A DNA stretch of 64,000 bases from Gliomastix tumulicola (lineage: Eukaryota; Ascomycota; Sordariomycetes; Hypocreales; Bionectriaceae), in assembly GCA_001599755.1 (NCBI GenBank), contig BCHX01000001.1, positions 4,712,001 through 4,776,000 on the forward strand, in the 5' to 3' direction. Under the pieces are notes generated by a model, which had not been told where the DNA came from, searched no databases, and was given only the letters and a program-made list of their open reading frames with translations. The position numbers and the translations under genes are program-made. Shown piece after piece: positions 22,662 through 33,418 of the stretch (position 1 is the first letter of the stretch; every line of letters starts with the position of its first letter).

Positions 22662-24830
22662 ATCCTCTCCAATACCTCGCTACCGCATGTTTAAATGCTA
22701 TCCATGGGTCATCAGGAAGCCTCGGCTGCTGTCAAGAAGATGAGAGCATGGTGAGGGGTCGTGTGGATTGGGCTTCGTATGTTGCAGGATATACCTCCGA
22801 ACTATTGGTTTGACAACCGCGAATCCGAAGGAGGGACTTTCTCAGATACAGGAGACGTGGAAGGATTATCATATTACAAAAAGGCGTCAGCTCCGGGGCT
22901 TCTTGTGGATGAGAGACACACTGATGTCATGCTGCGCTGTTTTGAACGGAACTGAGTGAGGCATGGGGTTTATGGAGGGGAACCAGTGAGCCCTTCTCCA
23001 GGTTGATAGACAGCCTTAGGCCTGAGTCATGTTGATCATGTTGGAGAGGGTCTGCGATTAATGCGTGCATATAGCGTGCCTCGGCACCCTTCCCCAACCC
23101 CTCCTTTAGAACAGCCTGGAAGATTGATGTCCCAAAACTGCGGATGTCCACCGCATTTAGGGGGAGGGGCCAGCACATTAGGATGGATACGAACACGGCG
23201 GCGAGTACCGTAGGTATGTCGTCCCAACTACATGGTTTTATCTGGCTATCGATCACCTGTTGTCAATTGCATTTCTTTTTCTGTTATCAAATCTGTAAAT
23301 TGGTGATGTTCCAAAGTCAGGCAAGTGGACAGGGGGAGGTGAGGCCTCAAACACGTGCTCCGATGAGCTGACTCGAATACGAGCGCGGCTCCCGCCCTGC
23401 TGCACATGGATCGGGTAATTTCACGGACAGCTTAACTTAATTAATAATAGACAGCATTCAAGGGAGATGCTTTGGTCATTAGATTGCTCTGTTAGGGAGT
23501 AATGCCGTCGGCCAGGCATTGACAGTGCAGCGTGTTAGGTCACTGGCAGGCTCTGACAGGCTGCTGCTGTTAGCGCCTGGCGGGGCCGGAGCAAATCCGC
23601 GTTGACGAGGCGTACGCTATGCCACTCTAGTCGAGACAAGTGCAGGCAGGTGCAGGCAAGTGCTGCTGCTCGACTCCTGCCCTGCCCTGCCCTGCCACGC
23701 CTGCCCTTGTCGATTGCGCTTTGTGTCATTGCATCGCTGGGAAGGTGGCCACTGCCCAGTCGTACCTGCCATATTACATACCACAGCTGCCCGCAAGGCG
23801 ACAGAAGGAGGGAGCTGAGACCATCCATCACCATCGGTCTCACCATTTGTCATCCCCGTCCATTCTTCATCACTCCCACGACCCCTCGCCCCGTCTCTGC
23901 TTGGACCAGGCGGGCGCCCGTAGGTGCTATTCTGCCAATCATAGTCGATCTAGCAGCGCAGTTGAACCGACTCGCTGGGCTCTTCACATCACTAGCAAAT
24001 CAGTCGGCTGTCGGCCTCCAAACTCGCACCCACCACACCGCGACCTTCATCACCAGGCGACTCTCTGGCTTGACCTTGGGTGGCGCCCGTTGACCTCATC
24101 CAGCGCGCCCTCTGTCACGCGTTGCCTGACTCGCGGGGTCGAGCTTCTCTCTACCACCATACTCGTGCAGTGCATGGGTCCCAGCCTTAAGGCTCTGTTC
24201 TAAGGTAGTCTCGGTCCTGGCGCAATCCCGCGTCGATCCTCGGCATCTAGAGAGGAGTAGGACCTTTTTCCGAGACGCACTGCTACCCAAGCATCTTGCA
24301 TGCCTACATCACGGACACACAGACGTCGTCCATCCCGCCATCGTTCATACCTGACCATACCTGAACTATCTGGACCATGGGTCGACGCAGCTGAGACTGC
24401 CTAGTCCTATCCACGCTCATACTTCCGCCAGCCGTCTACCAACCGTCTCCTCGACTACAGCCTAGGTTTGAAGGGCGATAGTCGCATCATCTACGATTCT
24501 AATCAATTCGCATCTCTTTGGCCTCATCCCTGGCTCCAGATTTCGGCTCGGGACAGATTTGTCAGATTTGTCAGATTCGGCCTCATACGGTCGATCTGCC
24601 CAGCAAACCTCAGAAGCGCGAAGCCCAGGTGTGCCGCCGCAGAGAATCGTTTCAAAACGGGGATGTCGGCGGCCGGATGATCTTCCACGCGGTCTCGTTA
24701 TGTGCTTGACTTATCGTCATCTACTGAATCTGCAGACAAGGTTGAACCATTCATGGTGACCTCGTCTTTCCAGCTGTCTAGTATAAACGACGCTTTCCGC
24801 TCTGTCACCCAATCTTCGTGATCCGTCAAC
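22607..24830. other. Intergenic, upstream of the second Zn2Cys6 gene
   Basis: No supported gene. It contains the (CT)14 tract at 22631-22658 and a CCTGC/GCAGG-rich stretch near 23636-23697. Overlapping frames on both strands at 23535-24203 share that repetitive sequence and are probably chance. The last few hundred bases are presumably the promoter and leader of the gene at 24831. Confidence 0.55.
22631..22658. repeat. (CT)14 dinucleotide microsatellite
   Basis: Fourteen uninterrupted CT units begin 25 bases after the SGNH hydrolase stop codon, probably in its 3' untranslated region. Such tracts vary readily in length between strains. Confidence 0.95.
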
Positions 24831-26619
24831 ATGGTCTACTGTGGGAAGGCGTCTCAAGGTTGCCAGAGCTGCCGAACGCGCCGCATAAAGGTAGATGCTC
24901 AGCGGCCCCTCCCTACTCAGGCATCTACGATGGCTCACGCAAACGTTCTTTATAGTGCGACAAGGTCAAACCAGACTGCTCACAATGCGTTCGAGTCGGG
25001 AAAAAGTGTCCCGGCTATCGCGATCAGCTATCGCTTATGTTCAGAGACGAGAGCAGCAAGGTCATGCAGAAAGCTCACGCCCAGTGGGGTTTTGGCGAAG
25101 GACCCGAGGCCTCAAATACCACCCCTTCACCAACTACAAGTCGCAGTCAGGTCTCACCAGATCCATCCGAGCCGTCGTCTTCTGGTACCCATGCCACCTC
25201 CCCGCCCAGTTCTGCAGCCTACGACGGTGCAGTGATCCAGATGTCTGTGTCACCTACGCAGGAAGACCAAGGTTTCAACTTCTACGTTCATCGATACCTC
25301 GTCGGGCACCCGGACGAACCACGCAATGATGGCGAACTAAAGTCATGTAGCTGGCTTTGGGAACCGACCCTTCGAGACGTCTCTACTGCTCTTGGCTTGG
25401 CCAGCATGTCAAATCTAAGCGGTGATAAAGCACTTATGGTGGATGCTCGGCGACGATATGGCGATGCTCTTCGAACCGCTGGTCAGCTCATAGTGTCAGA
25501 TTCGAACGTCAGTGTCGATACTACGTCACGACTGGTTGTCCAACTGGCCTTGTTTGAGGCGAGTACATGAAAGGTCCTTTGGCATGCCTTGGCAACGAGA
25601 CTAATTCGTCCTACAGCTTGTCAAAGGTACATCATTAAGTACTGGTAGCGTGTACGCCCACGTTGCGGGCGGTGCCGCTCTTATTCGAAGCTGGTTCCCC
25701 ATGAAAGAAATGCCGTGTGGGGGCGTACGGCCTCTCCTCCAGCTCTGCTACTCTATCGTAAGCATTTCTCCCGATCGCCAGAACCGTCTCGTCATCCTAA
25801 CTAGCTATGCAGTTCATCACAGCATTCGAGATCAACATGCCCCTTCCTCCTATGTTTCATGACTGGGTTAATGTCGCGCGGCAAGCAATGCAGCCGGAGG
25901 ACTTCCCTGCAGCGACCCTGGGCGATCTCGTAGCCCGATTTATCAAAATGTCAATCATAGCGCACACCCGAAGGTTTCGTGACGGCGAGGCCGCAGTCGG
26001 CCAGCTCCTCAGAAAGCTACTAGAGCTAGACTCAGCACTCGAGTCATGGGAAGGGTCCCTCGATGGGATCTGGCGATACAAAACACTACAAGCCTTGGAC
26101 CTACCTTCGAGTGCTGTATTTGGCGGCGAGTATCATGTCTACCACGATTTGTGGGTTGCTCGAGTGTGGAATCACTACAGATGGGCGAGGATACTAGTGA
26201 ATCAAGTCATGCTCGACATGGCTGGGAAGTATCCCCTCTCAAGTTCCCCTCTGACAGCAGACATTGCGTACAAAGAGCGGTTCAAGACCATCAAAACAGA
26301 AGCTCGAAACACCCTCGTCAGCGCATCATGCCATTGGCGCCACCCACTCCTTAGCGGGAAAATAGGCCAACAGATTGAGGAACTAGGCGTTGGGCGGCTA
26401 GGCTCTGCTGGCCTCCCAGTACTTCTCTTCCAGTTAAAGGTTGCGGCATGCGCTCCTGGAGTGCCACATGAATACTGGAACTGGACATATGACATAATGA
26501 ACTGCATCTGGGGGGATATGGGCATGCTGCATGCCAAAAACATGATGGATACTATGGACGCAGCGGCACTGCAGCGAGGCACTCTTGTCAGTTACAAGAG
26601 AGGTGGCGGGTCAACATGA
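24831..26619 (+). CDS. Zn2Cys6 fungal transcription factor with a GC-AG intron
   Basis: Nuclear regulator, predicted 536 aa. Exons are 24831..24890, 24956..25558, 25617..25757 and 25813..26619. Intron 1 (24891..24955) and intron 3 (25758..25812) are GT-AG. Intron 2 (25559..25616) appears to be GC-AG: without it the frame hits a stop at 25570, while removing it joins LVVQLALFE to LVKGTSLSTG in frame. Exon 1 is 20 codons, starting MVYCGKASQGC. The zinc cluster is C11, C14, C21, C28, C31 and C38, followed by PGYRDQLSLMFRDES. The rest is a helical DUF3468/fungal_trans_2-type region (AHVAGGAALIRSW; EYWNWTYDIMNCIWGDMG near the end). Exon 1, the intron position and post-cluster residues match the gene at the left edge, so the two are probably paralogues. 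The target is unknown. Confidence 0.88.
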
Positions 26620-27231
26620 GACGACCCTTAATGGGGCAGACACGCTCTAAGATCGAGCGGATGGGATATGACTGAAATGTATACGGCACGAACCATTGGA
26701 TGTATGTTATATTACATGTACAAGAGGGCTATTAGGCCTTCGTTCGTCTTGGATACCCCAGTCAGACAGATGACTGACAGGCGTTTTGGTTAGGGCATTT
26801 TAGGACAGCACTTTGGGTATGGGACGATGGAATTAACTATAAATGTGTGCTACTCGTAGCACGGGACCTCTTATTTCAACCCCATTTGTAGAAACAGTGA
26901 GAACAACTCGAAAGAAGACAATAGTTGCAACGAACAAGGTCTATTGATGCCCGCCAAATCTGGGTAAAGACGGGAGGCCCCACCAGGAAACATGATTGTG
27001 GGGTATCCAGTCGGGATCCAAGCTAGGCCCACACTTTCTGGTGCCTCGCGCCTTGAATCACCAACATCAAACATCTATCCATCAACGAACACCCCATCTA
27101 TCCATCACAGCAACATCCACTTCATCAAGAACACATCTTCCCACAACTCTCCTGCGCTGCGACGGTCCGGATTTCTCCTTCAAACGCCATCGCCGCCCCC
27201 GAGGCGTCGATAAAAGCCACTCGTTCGCAAC
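26620..27231. other. Intergenic: 3' flank of regulator and SGF73 promoter
   Basis: No gene seen. The last about 150 bases are CA/AC-rich with ATCCATC repeats, which fits the leader of the following gene. Confidence 0.6.
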
Positions 27232-28758
27232 ATGGCAGGTGAGTTCCCAAAATTGCACATTCCGAGCTCGCGTCGCGCGCACCAGCTCACCGCAACCATC
27301 TCTAGGGGACGAGGAGCCCACCATCAAGGTCGCGTCGAAGAAGGATACCAAGAACGGCACAATCAAACTCAAGAAGCCACCACCGAAGCACAACAAACCG
27401 GGCAACTGGAGGGATGCCAGCATCCTGGAAGGTAAGGCGAACGAGCGATGCAGATCAGACACCCCCGGCCCACGAGAATCCATCGAATCTGACCATGTCC
27501 TCCCGCAGATGATAAGAAGAAGAAGGACAAGAGCCCGCCATCCGCGGCTGCCTCGCCGGGGCCAGTGGTGAACCAGCTCGACGACACGGCGCGCGACGCC
27601 TTCGCAACCGGACGACCGCTCGAGGACAGCCCAGATCTGCAACAATGCAAGCACTGCAAGAAGAGCGTCCTGAAGACGGCGGCCAAGGCTCACATCGCCC
27701 AGTGCCTGCGACTGAAGAAGGAGAAGGCGCAGCGTAAGAAGGAGGCGCGCGAGGCGAGGGAGAGGGCCAAGGAGGCGGCGCGAGAAGAGGAGATGCGCAA
27801 GAACGGCGAGGATCCGAATGCCGACAAGAAGGCCGACGACAGCAGCGACGAGGAGGAGGACGAGCCCCCTGCGAAGAAGGCCAAGGCTGCCAAAAAGGCC
27901 GTCGCCAAGAAGCCTGACGCCGGCGCTGGTAAGAAGCGCAAGGCCGATGGCGAGCCTGACAAGGGGCCCAAGCCCAAGAAGAAGAAGGATGAGCCCAAGG
28001 CGAAAGCTCCAAAGACTAAGGGTACAGTCCCCCTGCTGCTGGCCACTTCACCAGATTCGAAGACGGATGGAAGTTGCTGAACATGGTTGATATTACAGGG
28101 CCTGTCGACGTGGAAAAACAGTGTGGTGTTATTCTACCGAATGGAGCTCCCTGCGCACGATCCCTCACATGCAAGAGCCACAGCATGGGCGCCAAGCGAG
28201 CCGTAGTGGGCAGATCGTTGCCTTATGACATGCTTTTGGCGGCATACCAGAAGAAGAACCAGGCTAAGCAACAAAGTAAGTCATGTTATGCTCTTCTTGC
28301 CCTGCTCATCCTGCTGACAGGGGCTCTCCTCCCCAACTACAGAGCTCGCCTTGGATGCCAATATTCCCGTGGAAGATGAGGACGAGGCAAACGCAGGCCC
28401 GATCGATGAGGACGAGGAGACACAGGCGGTCATGTCCGCACTAGCCGGCTGGAGGCCGAAGCCTCTGATGCCGCAGCCGATCTTTGTGCCGATCAAGCGC
28501 CAGTATCAGCTTGCCAGACTCAAGGAACAACTAGATATGGCTACTAACGGAGGCCGCACCAACATCTTCGCCGTCCAGCCCGTCAAGACAGCTGCGACCA
28601 ATGCCGCGGAGCCTACCCTCGCGCTGATCGACAATGAGGATGCGCCAGGTGAGCCAGACTCGGCGGTAGCAACCTTCGCGCCTCCCGGCCGGTCGGCGAG
28701 CATATCCACAACGCCAGTCCCGCCTCCCAGACGGCCCTCAGTGGCCAGTCGTGGGTAG
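27232..28758 (+). CDS. SGF73: SAGA complex subunit Sgf73 (ataxin-7 homologue)
   Basis: Anchors the histone H2B deubiquitinase module to the SAGA co-activator in the nucleus. Exons are 27232..27238, 27306..27431, 27509..28021, 28099..28275 and 28343..28758, giving 412 aa. All introns keep phase 1 with GT-AG ends. The first coding exon is only 7 nt (ATGGCAG), followed by a GTGAGT donor. A small C2H2-like knuckle lies near residue 90 ([20 protein letters not shown]). A long Lys/Glu-rich charged segment follows. The SCA7 domain starts at [20 protein letters not shown] and contains [18 protein letters not shown], the family hallmark. The C-terminal region holds [20 protein letters not shown]. The length fits fungal Sgf73 proteins. 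The 7-nt exon is the least certain part. Confidence 0.92.
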
Positions 28759-29255
28759 GTAGGTGCCTCGCCTTGGATCTGCATCTTCACAACCAAATGG
28801 ACGACGGTACACGCATCACGATGGGGAAGGCATCGTTATGGGTTAGGGCAGGGCAGGGAATTCGGGTTTGCATTTAAAGTACGGACAACTATATACTTAT
28901 ACCCTTCGGTTTCATGGTTTTGGATAGTCATCACGGTAGGTAGGGCGCCGGGATAGGGGTTTGGAACTCTTTACGACAGCTTCATGAATAAGAGATATAA
29001 AACTCTCCAACGACTAGGAATGGAAGCTCCTTTTCGGCTTGAAATGTTGATGATGTCCCATGTGAATACGCGATCCGCTAACTCGTTCTAATGACGTCGT
29101 CGGCTAGTACCTCGGCTGAGATCCACACTCTTCTATAGCCTCACCATGCCGGCCTCTCACGTGCTCGCCATTTCAATCATCTTCTTTCCATTGTTTTCAA
29201 TTGATCGCCGGTGCGATTGGTTTTCTTCTATCTAGCTAGCGGAACCAGAGTCCAG
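28759..29255. other. Intergenic, no gene seen
   Basis: 3' flank of SGF73 and promoter of the carrier gene. The open frame of the carrier extends upstream to 29211 without an ATG, so the first ATG at 29256 is taken as the start. Confidence 0.6.
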
Positions 29256-30281
29256 ATGGCATCAAATCACGCCCTTGACGCCCTTGGGCACGCCTCCTCC
29301 GGCTCCGTGGGAACCGCCATCTCAACAGCAGCGCTCTATCCTCTCGACCTCGTCACCACCCGTCTCAAGGCTCAGCGATCCATGCCACTTGACGGCGAGG
29401 TCGGTGTCCACTACAATGGCATCTTTGATGGTCTCAGAGACATCGTCGAGAACGAGGGCGGTATCCGAGCGCTCTACAGGGGGCTGGGCACCGACGTGGG
29501 CAAGTCGGTCATTGATAGCTTCCTGTTCTTCGGCTTCTACAATTACCTACGGCGGAAGCAAGCCAGCAGCAGCAGCAGCAGCAGTGGGAAGCGCTCGACC
29601 CGTGCGCTGCAGGAGCTCGCGTTGGGATCCCTGGCAGGAGCCTGTACCAGGGCGCTTACGACGCCCATTGCCAATGTGGTGGCCAGGAAGCAGACGTCCT
29701 CAGATGATGGCAACAAGTCGCTGGGTGCTCTGTTGAAGGAGATATACCACGAGTCCGGCCTTCTCGGTCTTTGGTCGGGGTACTCAGCCACCCTCGTTCT
29801 GACGATGAATCCCAGCATTACATTCTTCGTCGACAGGCGGCTCGCAAAGCGCATCATCCCGGCTCTAGAGGAAGAAGATGTTCCGGTTGCTTACATTGCA
29901 TTCCTCCTGGCGGCGTTCAGCAAGGCAACCGCGACGGCGATAACATATCCCTTTCAGGCTGCGAAGACGCGACTGCAGGTGGCCAGGACCCCGGACAGGG
30001 AAGCTGCCAGTAGCGAGAAGTCATTGGGTTCCCAGGCGCCTCCGGCCACTGTTTCCGCGAGACTTGCACGGATCCTTGACGCCACGATATTCGGCGTCTT
30101 GATCCGAATAATCAAGGAAGAGGGGGTCCGGGCACTGTACAACGGTGTTCGTGGCGAGCTTCTAAAGAGCTTCTTCAGTCACGGCTTGACCATGTTCGCC
30201 AAGGGCGTCTTTCACAGACTGATTGTGCGCCTATGGCTCCAGCATGGCGCCAAACTCTCGGCGAGACTCCGATCGAAGTGA
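29256..30281 (+). CDS. Peroxisomal adenine nucleotide carrier, PMP47/ANT1 type (SLC25 family)
   Basis: Predicted 341 aa, intronless member of the mitochondrial carrier superfamily. Three repeats each carry a Px[DE]-like signature: ALYPLDLVTTRLKAQR (repeat 1), ALTTPIANVVARKQT (repeat 2) and ITYPFQAAKTRLQVAR (repeat 3). The degenerate second signature with TTPIxNVVxRKQT is characteristic of the peroxisomal PMP47/Ant1/SLC25A17 branch, which imports ATP into peroxisomes for fatty-acid activation. A Ser run coded by an AGC microsatellite (about 29567-29585) lies in the loop after helix 2. Assignment to the peroxisomal branch is from motif resemblance; a related mitochondrial carrier cannot be excluded. 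The gene converges with the NOSIP-type gene, with only 22 bp between stop codons. Confidence 0.88.
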   Translation: MASNHALDALGHASSGSVGTAISTAALYPLDLVTTRLKAQRSMPLDGEVGVHYNGIFDGLRDIVENEGGIRALYRGLGTDVGKSVIDSFLFFGFYNYLRRKQASSSSSSSGKRSTRALQELALGSLAGACTRALTTPIANVVARKQTSSDDGNKSLGALLKEIYHESGLLGLWSGYSATLVLTMNPSITFFVDRRLAKRIIPALEEEDVPVAYIAFLLAAFSKATATAITYPFQAAKTRLQVARTPDREAASSEKSLGSQAPPATVSARLARILDATIFGVLIRIIKEEGVRALYNGVRGELLKSFFSHGLTMFAKGVFHRLIVRLWLQHGAKLSARLRSK

Positions 30282-30303
30282 TTCTTAGGGGGTACTCTGG
30301 CTA

Positions 30304-31548
30304 TTAACATTGGAACGAAGTGATGGATTTCTCGACGGTGCTTGTGCCGCGCGCAGAGAAGCCTGTTCCCTCGGACCTGAGAGCAACCAATCCAACGGGC
30401 AGACGGTGCTTAGAGCTTTCGTCCGCCGAGTCGACTGCTATGGGCTTGTCGCAAACGAAGCAGTTGATGATTGCGCCACCATCCTCTTCAGGGCTGCGCT
30501 TTGTGCCCTTCTCGGATGGGATGAGGAACTGCTGGACACACTTCTGGCATAGCACGTGTCCGCATCCCTTGGCCATGACTGGGGCCGAGGCGTTTGCCAG
30601 CACTTTTCGGCATGATGGGCAGCTTCTGCGCTTTTCCTTGGTGGAGTCGTCAATCTCCTCAGAGAATTCAATGGTGATGAGCTTGTGAAGGGTGAAGGGA
30701 TGCATATGGTTGGGCTTTGAAGCTGGGCACGTCGGGGCAAGCTTCTCCTTGCCCTTTGCTGGGCCCAAGTTTGTGTCTTTTATATCTGGCGTTAGAGACG
30801 GTGACCAAAAAGACGGGAGCACTGCTTTGTTCGCCTAGAGGTCGGCGTTAGCGATTCCGCATAATTCAATTCCATTAGCTTCACCAGGAACCAAGGTACC
30901 TTTTCTTCATCGAGGGCTCGTCTTGCCCGTGTCTTGTCCGCTCTTGCTGTGCGCTCTATGTCGTCCTCGTCGAGCTCAAACTTCCGCTTGGTGCCGCTGG
31001 TTTCGCTCGCGAGGACAAGTTCGCTCCCTGTCGTTGTCTGCTGCGACGGCCCGGACTCGGTTGTACCCGATATCGTAGTAGCATTCTTCTGTGCCTTGCC
31101 CGTCCCGTTCCTGTCCGTGCTCTTCGGCGCAACATCCAACCCCGCCTGCGTCCTCTCAAAGTCTCTCACCGCCCTCCGCTGATCCTCCTCTTCCCTCTCC
31201 TCATTGTCGAGCGCCGCCTCGCGCTCGGCCTCCCGCCTGTGCTTCTCGGCGCGCTTGAGCTCCTTCTTCTGGGCGACGATGTTGAACAGGGCGCACTCGC
31301 GGCAGAAGATGTCGCCGCGCTGGCAGGAGACCGGGTCGCGCGCGATCTCAAGGCACAGGCCGCACGAGCCGAAGGGGAGGAAGGAGTCGCGGTTCAGACG
31401 CGCCGAGGAGGAGGACCAGGCGGACTTTGCGAGGGCGCGCTCGTGGGAGGTGAAGACGGGGCGGGACGTGTTTCGCTTGCCTGGTGTTGCTGGTCAGAGG
31501 TAATTACCAAGAATGGTAGAACGGCGGCGGAAACTCACTGTGTGACAT
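30304..31548 (-). CDS. NOSIP-type RING/U-box protein (probable E3 ubiquitin ligase)
   Basis: Predicted 373 aa. Exons are 31548..31539 (10 nt), 31480..30900 and 30834..30304; introns are 31538..31481 and 30899..30835. The N-terminal NOSIP zinc finger has FLPFGSCGLCLEIARDPVSC and GDIFCRECALFNIVAQKKEL, followed by a basic coiled segment. The C-terminal RING has CPSCRKVL, MAKGCGHVLCQKCVQQF and INCFVCDKPI. The start follows the family pattern: MSHSKRNTSRPVFTSHERA, built across the 10-nt first exon. Family members act as E3 ligases and are linked to the spliceosome; in a fungus the name NOSIP is historical. The 3' end faces the carrier gene at 22 bp, so transcripts very likely overlap. Confidence 0.92.
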
Positions 31549-31900
31549 GGTGCAGAGAGGAGGAATGTCTAAATATCCAGGTAGTGTAGTCTATACAGCG
31601 AGATCACAAGCAGTGCGCAGATGCAGTTGGTGATATCCACGGAGCTCAAATCTGGGGAGCAGGGATAGAAAATGTGCCGCCGCGAAAGCACCCGATTGGT
31701 GGTGGATGAGCCGCTAAAACCCGTTCCAGCGCTGCATTTCAGCGGGCAGGAGCGCCAGAACTCGCGGCGCGGCTTCCCAAAGTTCTCATGGCGGGTCTTG
31801 GCTCTACCGTTTCTTCACCTGGGCTCGAATAAATCGAGACAGAATATCCAGCTTCTCGAGACTGGATGATCATTGACCCCAGCCTGGCTATGAATACAGC
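31549..31900. other. Bidirectional promoter between NOSIP-type gene and TAZ1
   Basis: The 352 bp between two divergent start codons must hold both core promoters. No gene or obvious element seen. Confidence 0.6.
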
Positions 31901-33077
31901 ATGGCAGCCCCGGCGCCTCCCTCGCGACCGCCTCTACCATGGAGAATCGGCTCCGTGGCCGTCATGAGCTCTGTCGGCGCGCTGTCGCGTCTCTTCCTGT
32001 ACGGCCTCAATACGGTCGAGGTCAACCGGCTGAATGTCCTGCTCGACACCCTCGATGAGCGCAAAGTCCCCGAAGGACGGCAGCGTGGGCTGTTGACTGT
32101 GTGTAACCACGTCGGCGTGTAGGTTGCCCGAATATGAATAGACCATTCATGCTTCATGGTGAAGCTTTACCTAGGACGAGGGGTACTGACATGGAAAATC
32201 CAGCATGGACGACCCTCTCATCTGGGGGATCCTGCCCATGAAATACGCATTTGATGCCAATAACCTACGATGGGGTCTCGGGGCTCATGACATTTGCTTC
32301 AAAAACAAGTCCGTACAAATCCCATCGCTCGACTCGAGACTCTTGATCTAACTGCTCCTATACAGGTTAACGTCGGCCTTCTTCAGCCTCGGCCAGGTCC
32401 TCCCAACTCATCGCTTCTGGCACTCTCCCAATGGCGGCCTCTACCAGCCAACCATGACCCAGGCACTGAAGCTCCTCTCCGCGCCTCGTCCGGGATCAGA
32501 TGGAATGCTACAGACAAGAACCTTCTCAACGGACGGGCAGGACTCCTTCCTGGCTCCGTCATCTTACTCGGTCAATCGCCATGCATGGGTCCACGTCTTT
32601 CCTGAGGCATGCTGTCACCAGAACCCAGCCGGCACGTTACGGTACTTCAAATGGGGCATCTCCCGCCTCATCCTTGAGAGCGAGCCAGCACCGGACTTCA
32701 TCCCCATGTTTGTCCACGGCACGCAGCTCATCATGCCGGAAGACAGAGGCTGGCCTCGCTGGGCGCCCCGGATAGGAAACCTCATCAGGGTCAACATCGG
32801 GGAGCGCGTGAACGTCGATCAAATGTTTGGGCAGCAGCGCGCCGAGTGGAAGCGTCTCGTGGAGAAGCACGGCGAGGGCGCCGATGTTCCTGAGGTCAGG
32901 GAGCTGAGGATCGCAGTGGCCAAAACGGTGAGGGACGAGGTGAGCAAGCTGAGAGAGGAGATGGGTCTGGCTCCAGACGAGGACGAGTCAGCTGCCCTTG
33001 CAGAGACCTGGTCCAAAGAGCCGAATAAAAGGAGGTTCAAGAGCCCTGTAGACGGGAGTTTCGTTAATCAGCATTGA
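31901..33077 (+). CDS. TAZ1: Tafazzin (cardiolipin transacylase)
   Basis: Remodels cardiolipin acyl chains in mitochondrial membranes. Exons are 31901..32118, 32204..32308 and 32366..33077, giving 344 aa. The acyltransferase motif is NHVGVMDDP with H70 and D75 (HX4D), joined across intron 1 (32119..32203). The usual Ser of the family's NHxSxxDD is Gly here. The next blocks are GILPMKYAFDANNLRWGLGA, DICFKNKLTSAFFSLGQ, VHVFPEACCHQNPAGTLRYF and RVNIGERVNVDQ, all typical of tafazzins. Intron 2 (32309..32365) needs an unusual donor, GTCCGT, but the join FKNK-LTSAFF matches the family pattern and keeps the frame. The start at 31901 gives a short N terminus with the hydrophobic stretch VAVMSSVGALSRLFLYGL. 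Confidence 0.93.
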
Positions 33078-33418
33078 AAGCTCTCGCCCCTCGCCTTCTG
33101 CAAGACCGGGGATGAGGGAGAACAGGACTTGTATAAACACTCATACGCTATAATAAATACTAAGGGAACATAACAGGATAGGTAGACTCTAGAATATCCA
33201 CAACATTACGCATGAACGTGCTCCCCATTCAGTCAGCGACTCTTTTTTGCGACTCATACACCAGATGAGGCTCGACGAAACGCAACGCATGCGAAAAACA
33301 CACCATGTTCATCAATCAAAAAAAAAGCGGCGCCAATAAACTCCATATTTTCACCATGGGCCAGAAATCCAGATACCAGGGCTGGGGTACCTCTGCGCAC
33401 CGCGCGAGCATTTGGTAC
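33078..33418. other. Intergenic between convergent genes
   Basis: 3' flanks of TAZ1 and the CDK gene. Several AATAAA-like A/T-rich stretches lie near 33150-33165. One GGTACC is at about 33386. Confidence 0.6.

Noticed and set aside
23535..24203. Overlapping long frames on both strands
   Set aside because: They share a repetitive CCTGC/GCAGG stretch and show no domain or splice support.
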